Shown one piece after another: positions 1-9,648 of a stretch of DNA of 64,000 nt. Origin of the DNA: Octadecabacter sp. SW4 (GTDB lineage: Bacteria > Pseudomonadota > Alphaproteobacteria > Rhodobacterales > Rhodobacteraceae). Made by a program: the position numbers and the translations under genes. A model generated the notes under the pieces. The model made no database searches. It saw only the letters and a program-made list of their open reading frames with translations, and was not told the DNA's origin. Location of the stretch: the NCBI RefSeq assembly GCF_008065155.1, contig NZ_CP042819.1, forward strand, positions 1,798,001-1,862,000, in the 5' to 3' direction. Numbering within the stretch: position 1 is the stretch's first letter; each line of letters opens with the position of its first letter.

Positions 1-123
1 CCAAACGGGACGCTCTCGGACCTTATCCAAATGGTCCACCGCCTCGTCAACGATCTTGTGTGCGAGTGCGCGACTGGCGTCCCAATCGTCCGGATCAAGG
101 GTTTCTTTCCTGGTGTTTCCCAC
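1..123 (-). CDS. Aromatic-L-amino-acid decarboxylase, N-terminus only (cut by window edge)
   Basis: The first 41 codons of a pyridoxal-phosphate-dependent decarboxylase read leftwards off the window. The motif TLDPDDWDASRALAHKIVD followed by VRERPVW is the usual opening of group II decarboxylases of the aromatic-amino-acid (DOPA/tryptophan) type. The chosen start is GTG at 123-121, with AAGGA (plus strand 132-136) eight bases upstream. The PLP lysine lies beyond the edge, so substrate cannot be judged. Confidence 0.75.
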   Translation of the reverse strand, partial: MGNTRKETLDPDDWDASRALAHKIVDEAVDHLDKVRERPVW

Positions 124-511
124 AGGCTGCGTCCTTATATGAAAAAAGAAAATTTGCAGAAAAATGCATTTGGCGCAAGTGATCTACGGTCAGGACGGAC
201 ATCAAGTCATGAGGGCATGCGCAGATTGAATATCCTTGGACTCCCGTCTTGCGGCGTGGCGTTTGGGGATGGATTTCGTTAGGCCCAACGGCCGCTTCGT
301 CGCGCGCCCCGTTATTGCTGCGACCGTTTTCGCGGCGTCGCGCCCGACTGGCCCCTCATCCACGCCGCGGCCTGATCCGCAACCTCCGTTCCGGCACATA
401 ACCGACTGTTGATTCCCAAGGTGCGCAATCGGTCTTGGCTTCGGGTTTCGCCGTGTTAACGTGGTCGCCAAGAGTCACGGTGCAATTCAAAAGGTTGGGG
501 CATGGGCGCGA
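124..511. other. Intergenic region between divergent decarboxylase and ldhA
   Basis: A 388-base gap that must hold the promoters of the divergent decarboxylase and D-lactate dehydrogenase genes. Its first part is AT-rich, its second GC-rich. Short open frames exist on both strands but show no family motif or convincing ribosome site. I see no clear operator. Confidence 0.5.
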
Positions 512-1513
512 ATGAAAGTATCTGTTTTCAGCACGAAACCATATGACGAACGCTTTATGGCAGCGGCCAATCAAGGCCAGCACGAGCTGGTGTTCCTTGA
601 CGTCCGCCTGTCACCCAAGACCGCATCACTGGGGTGCGGCTGTGGCGCCGTCTGCGCATTCGTGAATGACGATCTTGGCGCGGACGTCATTGCAGAACTC
701 GCGCAGTCGGGCGTTCGGTTGATCGCGCTGCGCTCGGCCGGTTTCAACCACATCGATCTTGCGGCGGCGCAGAAAGCAAACATGGCGGTGGCGCGGGTTC
801 CTGCCTATTCGCCACACGCGGTCGCCGAGCACGCGGTCGCTCTGATCCTGACCCTGAACCGGCAACTTCATCGCGCCTATAACCGCGTGCGCGATGGTAA
901 TTTTGCACTTGATGGCCTTCTTGGGTTTGATCTTTGGGGGAAAACTGTCGGTATCATCGGCACCGGCCAGATCGGCGAAAACGTTGCGCGCATCCTGAAC
1001 GGGTTTGGATGCAACTTGCTTGCCTTTGATCCCTACGAAAACCCCAACTGCACCGATCTGGGGGTTCGCTACGTTGATCTTGATGACCTCCTGCGCGCCA
1101 GCGACATCATCACGCTGCAATGCCCGCTGACGCCGCAAACGCACCACCTGATCGACGCGGATGCGATCGCAAAAATGAAGCCGGGTGTGATGCTGATCAA
1201 TACCAGTCGTGGTGCGGTGGTGGATTCATCCGCCCTGATCGGCGGGCTCAAAAGCGGCGCGCTTGGCAGCGTCGGTCTTGATGTCTACGAAGAAGAGGCG
1301 GACCTGTTTTTCGAAGACCTGTCCCAGACGTTCATCCGCGATGATGTCTTCGCACGGCTTTTGACCTTTCCCAACGTCCTGATCACGGGCCATCAGGGGT
1401 TCTTTACCCGTGAAGCCCTAAAGGCGATTGCGGAAACGACGATCGCCAACATCACGGCATTCGAACGCGATGGCGTGCCGGTTCATCCGGTGCCGATGCC
1501 AGGCGACAGATAG
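512..1513 (+). CDS. ldhA: D-lactate dehydrogenase (2-hydroxyacid dehydrogenase family)
   Basis: A 333-aa NAD-dependent D-2-hydroxyacid dehydrogenase that interconverts pyruvate and D-lactate in the cytosol. The nucleotide-binding loop GIIGTGQIG sits near residues 148-156. The catalytic Arg is in NTSRGAVVD (about 233), the Glu in the DVYEEE segment (about 260), and the His in GHQGF (about 293). The [15 protein letters not shown] stretch closely resembles fermentative LdhA enzymes. ATG at 512 fits the family; an upstream in-frame GTG at 461 would add a non-homologous tail. The stop abuts the start of a lactate permease, so the pair probably handles lactate together. A related 2-hydroxyacid as substrate is possible. 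Confidence 0.85.
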   Translation: MKVSVFSTKPYDERFMAAANQGQHELVFLDVRLSPKTASLGCGCGAVCAFVNDDLGADVIAELAQSGVRLIALRSAGFNHIDLAAAQKANMAVARVPAYSPHAVAEHAVALILTLNRQLHRAYNRVRDGNFALDGLLGFDLWGKTVGIIGTGQIGENVARILNGFGCNLLAFDPYENPNCTDLGVRYVDLDDLLRASDIITLQCPLTPQTHHLIDADAIAKMKPGVMLINTSRGAVVDSSALIGGLKSGALGSVGLDVYEEEADLFFEDLSQTFIRDDVFARLLTFPNVLITGHQGFFTREALKAIAETTIANITAFERDGVPVHPVPMPGDR

Positions 1514-3000
1514 GTGGTGGCGGCACTTCTCGCGGCGGCACCGCTTGCGGTTATTCTGGTCGGCATGGGGGTCATGCGGTGGTCCGCGATTGTCGCGGGC
1601 CTGTGTGGCCTCGTTGTTGCACTGGTGCTTGTCCTAACGGCGTTCCAGCCGCCCCCCGCGACGGGCAATGCCTTGGCCAGCCTGATGGGCGGTGTCGCCG
1701 CCGAGGCCAGCCACGCGACCTTCACGATCCTCATGATCATCCTGCCGGCTTTGGCCATCTTTGAATTTCAGAAACAGACGGGCGCGATTGCCCGTATCCG
1801 GGACGCGCTGACGTCACTGACGAGCGACCGCCGCCTTCAAGCCATTCTGATCGCCTGGTTCTTTGGTCTGTTCATGGAAGGCGCCGCCGGTTTTGGGACG
1901 CCGGTTGCCCTTGCAGCGCCTTTGCTGGTCGGACTTGGATATGCGCCGGTCAGAGCCCTGGTTCTCGCGCTTTTGGGTCATGCCGCGGGCGTGTCATTCG
2001 GCGCGGTCGGCACGCCGGCGCTGGCGCAGATCGCGATAATCGGCGGGTCCGGGACAGAGATCGCGGTCAGGACAGCCACATTGCATGCCGTTGCCGCGCC
2101 GTTCCTGTTGCTGGCGACGGTCCGGCTTGCCGCAAGCGGCCCGCTATCGCGCAAAGACGTGCTTTGGACGGCCCTCGCGGCGCTGTGCTTTCTGATCCCG
2201 TCGCTGGTCATTGCCGCCGTGGTGGGACCGGAATTGCCGACGCTTGCAGGTGCCTTGATCGGCGGAGCCGTGTTCATTGCTGTGCTGCGGCGTGGACAGG
2301 GGCCGACCGGGCTGAATTTCCGATCACTTGTGGCCGATCTGTCCCCCTACCTTTTGATTCTACTGCTTGTTCTGCTCACGCGGTTGATCCCCCCCTGCAG
2401 CAAAGCCTGAGCGGGATTACCTTGAGTTGGACACTCGGCGAAAGCTACAGCGGGTCTTACCAACCGCTTTATCATCCCGGCACGATGTTGTTTGCAGGTC
2501 TGCTGGTTGCAGCCATTGCAAAAGGTCAGGGCGCTGTGCTGCGCGGGGCCTTGATGGCCGCCCTGAACCGCCTGCTGCCCGTCGCGCTGGCCCTTTTGGT
2601 GATGCTGGCGCTGTCGCGGCTGATGGTCCATTCCGGGATGATCGCGAGCCTTGCCGCAGCCGCCGCCAGCGTCGGCCCGGCCTGGCCGATCATTGCCCCG
2701 TTCATCGGGGTCCTCGGGACCTTCATCACCGGATCAGCCACGGCCTCGAACATCCTGTTCACCGACCTACAGGTCTCGACGGCCCAAAGTCTGTCCTTGC
2801 CCGTGCCCTCGCTGATTGCGGCACAGGGCTTCGGGGCGGCAATCGGCAACATTATCGCCCCGTATAACATCATCGCGGGCAGCGCGACCGTCGGCCTGAC
2901 AGGACGCGAAGGCGAGGTCCTGGAGCGTACGCTGTTGCCCTGCCTGTTATATGCAGGTGCGGGCGCGGCCGTCTCGTTTCTTGCCATCTATCTGATTTAA
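1514..3000 (+). pseudogene. lctP: L-lactate permease, split by a one-base frameshift
   Basis: An integral membrane permease of the LctP family for uptake of lactate and similar 2-hydroxyacids. The first part (1514 to about 2390) carries LFMEGAAGFGTPVALAAPLL and GHAAGVSFGAVGTP. The second part (another frame, about 2390-3000) carries FITGSATASNILF and AAIGNIIAPYNIIAG; all are family signatures. The switch falls in a run of seven C at 2389-2395. One extra C would join both halves into a continuous 495-aa protein. GTG at 1514 directly follows the ldhA stop, suggesting translational coupling. Three other genes here show the same single missing G/C, so a sequencing error is more likely than real inactivation. 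Confidence 0.85.
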
Positions 3001-3031
3001 CGGCTTCGTTGCAACATGCGCCAAGGTCCGA
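2991..3031 (+). repeat. Direct repeat, left copy, flanking the molybdopterin oxidoreductase
   Basis: A 41-bp segment starting in the last codons of the lactate permease (TCTGATTT...) and ending ...GGTCCGA. It matches 5355-5395 at 34 of 41 positions in the same orientation, including an ungapped CGCAACATGCGCC-like core. It could be the edge of an inserted cassette or a dispersed intergenic element. Confidence 0.55.
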
Positions 3032-3233
3032 CGAGAGGGACAAACTCGCCCTTCGTTGCGGCTGCGCCAATGTGGGCTTTCGGCGACTGCAAATCGGAAT
3101 TCCCAAGCTCACCTTATGGCTTCGTCTTGTAATTTGGCGTCTGATTTTGCACCGTCTCGACGCAATTCAAGAATTTCTGGTCGGGAAGAGTCTATACGGC
3201 TTAGTCTGTTTCAAAGCTATGATCGGACGCGAC

Positions 3234-5276
3234 ATGACCAAGCGACAGAATTACAAGACCATGTGTCCGATGAATTGTCATCCGACGCTTTGCGGGATGG
3301 ATGTTACGATTGAAGACGGCCAGCTTGCGTCAATAAAGGGTGATGATACGAACCCAGACAGCGAAGGGTTCTTGTGTATGCGCGGCAAAGCTGCCCACGA
3401 GATCGTATCAAACCAGCACCGGCTCCTTAAGCCCCTGACACGGACGAAGCGCGGCAGCGAAGATTGGTCCGAGACCACTTGGGACGGCGCATTGGACGTG
3501 ATGGCGACCCATATGCAAGCCGTGGGCAGAGAGGCCGTCGGTTTTTGGCAGGGACACGGGAACTGGGCGAATGACTATGCCTTTGGGTTGAAGCGCGCCC
3601 AGATGGACAGATTTGCAAACCTCTATGGCTGCCAGTTCTGGAACCCGGCAATGATCTGTTGGGGATTGGGAGGGTTCGGCCTTGGCATCACAGGCGCACT
3701 TGAGACCTCGACCAAGGAAGACCTGAGTGCAAACTCGGAAATGGTCATTCTTTGGGGTGCAAATACTGTCAGTCAGGCTGCGACGCTGAAACATGTCGAG
3801 ATTGCAAAACGGCGCGGCGCGCGGATCGTGGTCATTGACGTGCGCAAAACCGAAGCCTCAGCGCTGGCGGATGACGTGGTTCTTGTCAGGCCGGGCACGG
3901 ATGCAGCACTTGCCTTGGCTATGATACAGGTCATCCTGGAAGACGAGTTGTGGGACAAGGCCTTTATCGAGGCTCATACCGTTGGATTCGAGGCATTGGC
4001 CCAACATATCAAACCGATGACACCGCAATGGGCCGAAAAGCAAACGGGCGTTTCCCACGAACAGATCACCGCTTTGGCCCGCACATATGCTTCGTCGCGG
4101 GCCGCCATGATTGTGATTGGCGGCTCATCTCTTCACAAAGGTAACAACACCTGGGACGCGGCGCGGGCAATCTCTTGTCTTCCTGGCTTGACCGGCAATT
4201 TCGGTCGTCCAGGAGGCGGCATCGGGCCACGCCATGGCGGGCGAAGCCACGGTGCGGGCTTTGTCGATTTGTCGGCTGCCGATAGACGCAAGCCGGGTCG
4301 CTACATCCCCAACCAAATGGAGGCTATTATTGCGGCCCTCGAAAGCGGGGACGTAAAGGTCTTCGTTTCAATCGGGTCGAACGTCCTATCTTCATTTCCG
4401 GATACGAACCGAATGCGTGCTGCTCTGGGTAAAGCTGACCTTGTTGTGGCCTATGATATATTCCCTAATCAAATGATCCGCGAGGTCGCAGACATCGTTC
4501 TGCCAGGGACAATCTGGCTGGAGGAAATCGGTGCAAAGTCCACAAACACCTATGTGCATCTCTCGGACCAAGCTCTTCCGGCACAAGGAGATGCTAGGCC
4601 CGTTTATCATCTGTATCAGGGTCTCGCGCAGAGGCTAGGTGTCGAAGATGTCTATCCGTGGGACAGCCAGGAAGATGCGATGAACGCGGCTCTGGACCAC
4701 GATGCAACAGGCCACACGACCGTGGCGTCAATGCGCGCCAATGGCGGGCGTGCGGCGCTGAAGGTCTCGCCCGTCGCTCACCCGGACTTCCGCTTTACAA
4801 CGCCGTCAGGCAAAATCGAGTTCTATTCGCAGCGTGCCGCCGAAATGGGGCTCTCGCCGCTTCCGACCTGCACCGAGCCAGATGGAGGACAAGGCTCGCT
4901 TCATCTGGCCCACGGTCGGACATTCGCACATTTTCATTCATTCTATGATCATGCGCGTGCGCTACCCACGCTTGCGGCGCGCGAAGACGCAGCCGACCTT
5001 TGGATATCTCTTGACGATGCAAAGGAACGTGGAATCGCAAATGCGGTTGAAATTGAAGTATCCAACGAACGAGGTGCGTTCCGCGCACGCGCAAAAGTCA
5101 CTGCTCGTATTCCGACCGGGACTGTCTGGATCAGGGACGGATGGCCGGGATTGAACGCGCTTACCGATGCGTCATCGGTTTTGCCAGAGTCAGCTTTGGA
5201 TACCTTTGCCTTCTCAGTAGGCCAGTCCAATTACGGAGCACATGTGATGATCTCACTCCTTCAAGAACGTGAATGA
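3234..5276 (+). CDS. Molybdopterin-dependent oxidoreductase (DMSO reductase superfamily), function unknown
   Basis: A catalytic subunit of about 680 aa from the bis-MGD molybdenum/tungsten superfamily. The N-terminus has a [4Fe-4S] set, Cys11-x3-Cys15-x4-Cys20 and Cys48 (GFLCMRG). MGD-binding segments follow (MVILWGANT; GARIVVID; FVSIGSNVL; DIVLPGTIWLEEIG), with a C-terminal dinucleotide-binding domain after about residue 540. Cys in MICWGLGGFG (about residue 140) is a candidate Mo ligand. No Tat signal is visible, so it is probably cytoplasmic, and no electron-transfer subunit adjoins. The start could be 3234 (MTKRQNY) or 3219. The gene looks less GC-rich than its neighbours and lies between two direct repeats, which hints at acquisition. 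Formate dehydrogenase-like, polysulfide reductase-like or hydratase-like roles cannot be separated. Confidence 0.8.
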   Translation: MTKRQNYKTMCPMNCHPTLCGMDVTIEDGQLASIKGDDTNPDSEGFLCMRGKAAHEIVSNQHRLLKPLTRTKRGSEDWSETTWDGALDVMATHMQAVGREAVGFWQGHGNWANDYAFGLKRAQMDRFANLYGCQFWNPAMICWGLGGFGLGITGALETSTKEDLSANSEMVILWGANTVSQAATLKHVEIAKRRGARIVVIDVRKTEASALADDVVLVRPGTDAALALAMIQVILEDELWDKAFIEAHTVGFEALAQHIKPMTPQWAEKQTGVSHEQITALARTYASSRAAMIVIGGSSLHKGNNTWDAARAISCLPGLTGNFGRPGGGIGPRHGGRSHGAGFVDLSAADRRKPGRYIPNQMEAIIAALESGDVKVFVSIGSNVLSSFPDTNRMRAALGKADLVVAYDIFPNQMIREVADIVLPGTIWLEEIGAKSTNTYVHLSDQALPAQGDARPVYHLYQGLAQRLGVEDVYPWDSQEDAMNAALDHDATGHTTVASMRANGGRAALKVSPVAHPDFRFTTPSGKIEFYSQRAAEMGLSPLPTCTEPDGGQGSLHLAHGRTFAHFHSFYDHARALPTLAAREDAADLWISLDDAKERGIANAVEIEVSNERGAFRARAKVTARIPTGTVWIRDGWPGLNALTDASSVLPESALDTFAFSVGQSNYGAHVMISLLQERE

Positions 5277-5529
5277 ACCCATGAAACTTAACGGGCGTTC
5301 GAGCTGTGCCTCCCAAGCCGACATTGGTCTGCAGCGCAGCAACGGTCGTTTTGGTCTGATTTTATACCTTCGCCGCAACATGCGCCTAGGTCCGATTCCC
5401 GCTTGGGGTTAGTGGTGGCGTAACGCTCCAGCCATCCGGCATCCGACAAAACGGCTGCGCAACCCCACGATCATCAGTCCCGATCGGATCAGCCCGGTGG
5501 CCCGTATGCTGCGGCCTAGCTTCAGACCG
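5277..5529. other. Intergenic region downstream of the oxidoreductase
   Basis: No supported gene. It contains the right copy of the 41-bp direct repeat and, just upstream of it, GCAACGGTCGTTTTGGTC-like text that may belong to a degenerate repeated intergenic element. The lon terminator follows. Confidence 0.5.
5355..5395 (+). repeat. Direct repeat, right copy, flanking the molybdopterin oxidoreductase
   Basis: Same orientation as 2991-3031, with 34 of 41 bases identical. The best block (5368-5395) is 25 of 28. Together the two copies bracket the stand-alone oxidoreductase gene. Confidence 0.55.
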
Positions 5530-5559
5530 AAAAAGGGCGCCCGAAACGGGCACCCTTTT
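5530..5559 (-). terminator. Rho-independent terminator of lon
   Basis: On the minus strand, a nine-base stem (one mismatch) GGGTGCCCG / CGGGCGCCC with a three-base loop, preceded by A4 and followed by T5, just after the lon stop codon. Confidence 0.8.
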
Positions 5560-5586
5560 CTGTTACCAAATAGGCAATGGCTCGTT

Positions 5587-7998
5587 TTAGTGGGTCACGG
5601 CCCCTGCCCCGTCATCCGTAGATTTCAGGGCGGCGGTCGCCGCGGCTTCGTCCTCGGCCTCCTGATCCCATTCGATCGGTTCGGGCGCACGCACCAGCGC
5701 ATGTTCCAGCACCTCGGAGACGTGGTTGACCGGAATGATCGTCATGCCGTCCTTCACGTTGTCGGGGATATCCACCAGGTCCTTTTCGTTTTCCTGCGGG
5801 ATCAGCACTGTCTTAATGCCACCGCGCAGCGCTGCGAGAAGTTTTTCCTTCAACCCACCGATGGGCATGGCGTTGCCGCGCAAGCTGACTTCGCCGGTCA
5901 TGGCGATGTCCTTGCGCACGGGGATCTGTGTCAGCACCGACACAATCGAGGTCACCATCGCCAGACCCGCGCTTGGCCCATCCTTGGGGGTGGCGCCATC
6001 GGGCACGTGCACGTGAATGTCGATCTTGTCGAATTTGGGCGGCTTCACCCCGATCTTCGGACTGATGGAGCGCACATAGCTGCTGGCCGCATCGATCGAT
6101 TCCTTCATCACATCGCCCAGCTTGCCGGTGGTCTTCATCCGGCCCTTGCCTGGCAGACGCAGCGCTTCGATATTGAGCAATTCGCCCCCGACCGAGGTAT
6201 AGGCCAGCCCCGTCACGACACCGATCTGGTCGGTTTCCTCGGCCAGACCAAAGCGGAATTTCTTGACGCCCAGGAAATCGTCCAGATTGTCGGCCGTGAC
6301 GACCACCTTTTCAGCCTCTTTCTTGACCAGCTTGGTGACGGCCTTACGCACAACCTTGGCGATTTCGCGCTCAAGGTTACGCACCCCCGCCTCGCGGGTA
6401 TAGGTGCGCACCATTTCGCGCAGCGCCTCGTCCGAGAGTTCGAACTCGCGGGGTTTCAGCCCGTGGTTCTTCATCTGCTTGGACAACAGGTGCTGCTTGG
6501 CGATCTCGACCTTTTCGTCTTCGGTGTAGCCAGCCAGCGGAATGATCTCCATCCGGTCCAGCAATGGCCCGGGCATGTTATAAGAGTTCGCGGTGGTCAG
6601 GAACATCACGTTGGACAGGTCATATTCGACCTCGAGGTAGTGATCGGCAAAGGTGCCGTTCTGTTCCGGGTCCAGCACTTCCAGCATGGCCGAGGCGGGA
6701 TCGCCACGGAAATCCTGCCCCATCTTGTCGATTTCATCAAGCAAGATCAGCGGGTTGGTGGTTTTCGCCTTTTTCAACGCCTGAATGATCTTCCCGGGCA
6801 TGGACCCGATATAGGTGCGACGGTGGCCGCGAATTTCGCTTTCATCGCGCACGCCTCCAAGCGAGATGCGAATAAACTCGCGCCCCGTGGCCTTGGCGAC
6901 CGATTTGCCAAGGCTGGTCTTGCCCACGCCGGGAGGGCCGACAAGGCACATGATCGGGCCTTTCAGCTTTTTCGAGCGTTGCTGCACGGCCAGATATTCG
7001 ACGATGCGTTCCTTGACCTTTTCCAACCCGTAGTGGTCGGCGTCCAGGATCGCCTCGGCGCGGCCCAAATCCTTTTTGGTGCGCGATTTCACGCCCCAGG
7101 GGATCGACAGCATCCAGTCAAGATAATTGCGCACCACAGTTGCCTCGGCGGACATCGGCGACATGTTTTTCAGCTTCTTCAGCTCGGCCTCGGCCTTGTC
7201 GCGGGCCTCTTTGGAAAACTTGGTCGCGGCGATCTTGTTCTCAAGCTCGGCAATCTCGCCCTCGCCCTCCTCGCCGTCACCCAGCTCCTTCTGGATCGCC
7301 TTCATCTGTTCGTTCAGATAGTATTCGCGCTGGGTGCGCTCCATCTGCGATTTGACGCGGGTCTTGATCTTTTTCTCGACCTGCAGGACCGACATTTCGC
7401 CCTGCATCAGGCCAAATACCTTTTCCAGACGATCAGATACCGACAGGGTTTCCAGCAAATCCTGCTTTTGACCGACTTCGATACCCAGATGCCCCGCGAC
7501 CAGATCGGCCAGCTTGGCAGGTTCGCTGGCTTCGCCGACGGCGGCAAGGGCCTCTTCGGGGATGTTCTTTTTGACCTTGGAATAACGCTCGAATTCATTG
7601 GCGACGGACCGCACGAGGGCCGATGTGACCTCTTCGTCACCGGGCATTTCGGTCAGATATTCCGCGCTCGCCTCAAAGAAATTCGGATTGTCGATATATT
7701 GCGTGATGCGCACACGGCTGATGCCTTCGACCAGCACCTTGACGGTGCCATCGGGCAGTTTCAGCAGCTGCAGCACATTGGCCAGAACGCCGGCCTTGTA
7801 AATGCCATCACTGGCGGGATCATCGACGCTGGGGTCGATCTGGCTGGACAGCAGGATTTGCTTGTCGTCCTGCATCACTTCTTCCAAAGCGCGGACAGAT
7901 TTTTCCCGGCCCACAAACAGCGGGACGATCATGTGCGGAAACACCACGATATCGCGCAACGGCAATACGGGGTAGGACGCGCTGAGTGGCTCTTGCAT
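5587..7998 (-). CDS. lon: ATP-dependent protease Lon
   Basis: An 803-aa cytoplasmic AAA+ serine protease that degrades misfolded and regulatory proteins. Order: N-terminal substrate-binding domain from YPVLPLRDIVVFP; AAA+ module with Walker A GPPGVGKT (about 354-361) and Walker B LILLDEIDKM; C-terminal protease with catalytic Ser in DGPSAGLAM (about 675) and Lys in GLKEKLLAA (about 718), at positions close to E. coli Lon. The start chosen is MQEPLSAS at 7998, with AGGAAAG six bases upstream; an in-frame ATG at 8019 lacks such a site. Monocistronic, with a terminator after it and a heat-shock-like promoter before it. Confidence 0.97.
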   Translation of the reverse strand: MQEPLSASYPVLPLRDIVVFPHMIVPLFVGREKSVRALEEVMQDDKQILLSSQIDPSVDDPASDGIYKAGVLANVLQLLKLPDGTVKVLVEGISRVRITQYIDNPNFFEASAEYLTEMPGDEEVTSALVRSVANEFERYSKVKKNIPEEALAAVGEASEPAKLADLVAGHLGIEVGQKQDLLETLSVSDRLEKVFGLMQGEMSVLQVEKKIKTRVKSQMERTQREYYLNEQMKAIQKELGDGEEGEGEIAELENKIAATKFSKEARDKAEAELKKLKNMSPMSAEATVVRNYLDWMLSIPWGVKSRTKKDLGRAEAILDADHYGLEKVKERIVEYLAVQQRSKKLKGPIMCLVGPPGVGKTSLGKSVAKATGREFIRISLGGVRDESEIRGHRRTYIGSMPGKIIQALKKAKTTNPLILLDEIDKMGQDFRGDPASAMLEVLDPEQNGTFADHYLEVEYDLSNVMFLTTANSYNMPGPLLDRMEIIPLAGYTEDEKVEIAKQHLLSKQMKNHGLKPREFELSDEALREMVRTYTREAGVRNLEREIAKVVRKAVTKLVKKEAEKVVVTADNLDDFLGVKKFRFGLAEETDQIGVVTGLAYTSVGGELLNIEALRLPGKGRMKTTGKLGDVMKESIDAASSYVRSISPKIGVKPPKFDKIDIHVHVPDGATPKDGPSAGLAMVTSIVSVLTQIPVRKDIAMTGEVSLRGNAMPIGGLKEKLLAALRGGIKTVLIPQENEKDLVDIPDNVKDGMTIIPVNHVSEVLEHALVRAPEPIEWDQEAEDEAAATAALKSTDDGAGAVTH

Positions 7999-8070
7999 GC
8001 TCTTTCCTTTTCTTGGCAAGACGTGCTGCCCCGCCTGGCGGCAACATCACGTCTCCTCTCTGGTCACTAA

Positions 8071-8098
8071 ATGTGGGGGTATGTCCCAGCGTTTCAAC
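8071..8098 (-). promoter_or_regulatory. Possible RpoH (heat-shock) promoter of lon
   Basis: On the minus strand, GTTGAA (plus 8093-8098) is followed after 14 bases by CCCCACATTTA. This resembles the sigma-32 pattern CTTGAA-N13-17-CCCCATNTA. It lies 73-100 bases upstream of the lon start. Lon is a classical heat-shock gene. Confidence 0.5.
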
Positions 8099-8259
8099 CA
8101 TCAAGGCGCTTTTTATGCTTTCACGCAGAGTGCCGATTGCCTGCGGCCTGCGCAAGGCGCGATCACGGCATTCGTGCGAATAATTGCATCAATTTGGCGC
8201 ATAGGACGGCGATTGCACAGCCGCGCCGCTGGATCAGGCCGCTGTTGCGCCGGTAATGA

Positions 8260-8646
8260 TCAGAATAATCCGTTATCGTTTGCAGATTTATCGCTGATCA
8301 CCTGCAGCACGTCCCAGTGTTCAACGATCTTGCCCTGCGCATCAAACCGAAAGATATCCATGCCCGCGTAGTCTTCACCGCCGGGCCAGATCTGATGGCA
8401 ATGCAGCACCACAAGATCACCCTCGGCTATCGCGCGTTTGAACTGGGTGATCTTGCCGGGATATTCTGCGGCCATGCGTTCAAAATAGGTGATAAACGCC
8501 TCTTTTCCATCGGCCACATGCGGGTTGTGCTGGATGTAGTCGTCACCCACGTAGCGGGCAATGGCCTCGCGCGGCTGGCACTGGTTGAACATCAAATCGT
8601 AAAACGCCATCGCGTTGGCCTTGTTTGCGGCCGGATCCTGGGTCAT
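8260..8646 (-). CDS. SnoaL-like / NTF2-fold protein
   Basis: A 128-aa single-domain protein of the SnoaL-like NTF2 fold. The pattern is typical: N-terminal helix [15 protein letters not shown], then [19 protein letters not shown], and a C-terminal [19 protein letters not shown]. Such proteins are small cytosolic hydrolase/isomerase-like or ligand-binding folds and the exact reaction is unknown. GGAGGG four bases before the ATG supports the start. It stands alone, divergent from the membrane protein at 8788. Confidence 0.85.
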   Translation of the reverse strand: MTQDPAANKANAMAFYDLMFNQCQPREAIARYVGDDYIQHNPHVADGKEAFITYFERMAAEYPGKITQFKRAIAEGDLVVLHCHQIWPGGEDYAGMDIFRFDAQGKIVEHWDVLQVISDKSANDNGLF

Positions 8647-8787
8647 GTCGCCCTCCGTGACTATGGTGTGGTGATCATAAGGCAGCGCGCGCGGCGTGGC
8701 AAAAACCCCCGATCTGCCATATTTCCATCACCCTGCCGCCACAGGGTTCTGGGATATCTGGCCAACCGCAACGTCAGGACGCCCGCC

Positions 8788-9648
8788 ATGTTTCGCCGCC
8801 TTGCCCGCCGTCTTTATCGTGATCGCCGCCGCTATGCGGTGATGGTCGTCTTCTTGTTCCTCGCGGGGGCCACGACCTTCTGGGGGGTGCGCACCAGCCT
8901 GTTCAGCGTGCCAATGCCGCTGGTTGCCGGTCTGGCCTTTGTGGTGGGGATCGGTATCTTTGCGCCCCTGCTGTCGCTGCTGATCCCGCCGTGGCGCTTT
9001 ACCATCGAAATCGTATCCGGGGGGCTGTTCGCACTTGCGCTGATCGGTGAGTTCATCCCCAGCTTGTCACTGCACGAGATCACGACCCGCATCGCGATCT
9101 GGGCCTTTGTCGCGATGAACCTGCTGTCCCTGCTTTACACGACTCAATTTCTGGATCGCTGGTTTATGCGCAAAGACCGCACACTCACCGCGCGCGCCAC
9201 AACACGGCTGCCACAAAGCCGTGTCTGGGATGGGGTGATCGGCACGCCGCCCTACATTGACCGGCTTGCGAAAAACGACCTTGTGACCTTTGAAAATGTC
9301 GATGGCAACCCGATGCGGCGCCGCCTTGTGCAGCGGATCAATGGCACATCACTTCTTGAAGAAATTCAAACACTTGATGTGCTGGAGGTGCCGCATCGGA
9401 TTGGGTTCCATTGGATCGTTCCCCAAGCTGATGACCCGTCGCAACACGCAGGTTACGCGCATACAGAAATTACCGAGACGGGCAAGAAACGGGTGATCAC
9501 CCGCACGTTCCGCCCCGCGCACTATCCCACCCGCGCGGCCCTGATGAACTGGATCGACGATACCTACGGACGGATGCTGGACGACGATCTCAACGATCTT
9601 GAACGGCCCAAAGCCACGGCGCAAACGCCACCGCCCCTGCCTGCCTAA
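8788..9648 (+). CDS. Integral membrane protein, unknown function
   Basis: A 286-aa protein. A basic N-terminus ([15 protein letters not shown]) leads into about four hydrophobic segments in the first 130 residues. A soluble C-terminal domain of about 150 residues follows ([16 protein letters not shown] ... [13 protein letters not shown]), ending in a Pro-rich tail. I recognise no family. ATG at 8788 has AGGA eight bases upstream. Its TAA overlaps the stop codon of tgt, transcribed convergently. Confidence 0.75.
   Translation: MFRRLARRLYRDRRRYAVMVVFLFLAGATTFWGVRTSLFSVPMPLVAGLAFVVGIGIFAPLLSLLIPPWRFTIEIVSGGLFALALIGEFIPSLSLHEITTRIAIWAFVAMNLLSLLYTTQFLDRWFMRKDRTLTARATTRLPQSRVWDGVIGTPPYIDRLAKNDLVTFENVDGNPMRRRLVQRINGTSLLEEIQTLDVLEVPHRIGFHWIVPQADDPSQHAGYAHTEITETGKKRVITRTFRPAHYPTRAALMNWIDDTYGRMLDDDLNDLERPKATAQTPPPLPA

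Noticed and set aside
202-471. Basic minus-strand frame between the decarboxylase and ldhA
   Set aside because: Arg/Gly-rich composition without motif or ribosome site, overlapping other equally long frames on both strands.
5497-8070. An 857-codon open frame on the plus strand
   Set aside because: It lies opposite lon, which has full catalytic motifs; the plus-strand product is His/Gln-rich low-complexity text typical of an antisense shadow.
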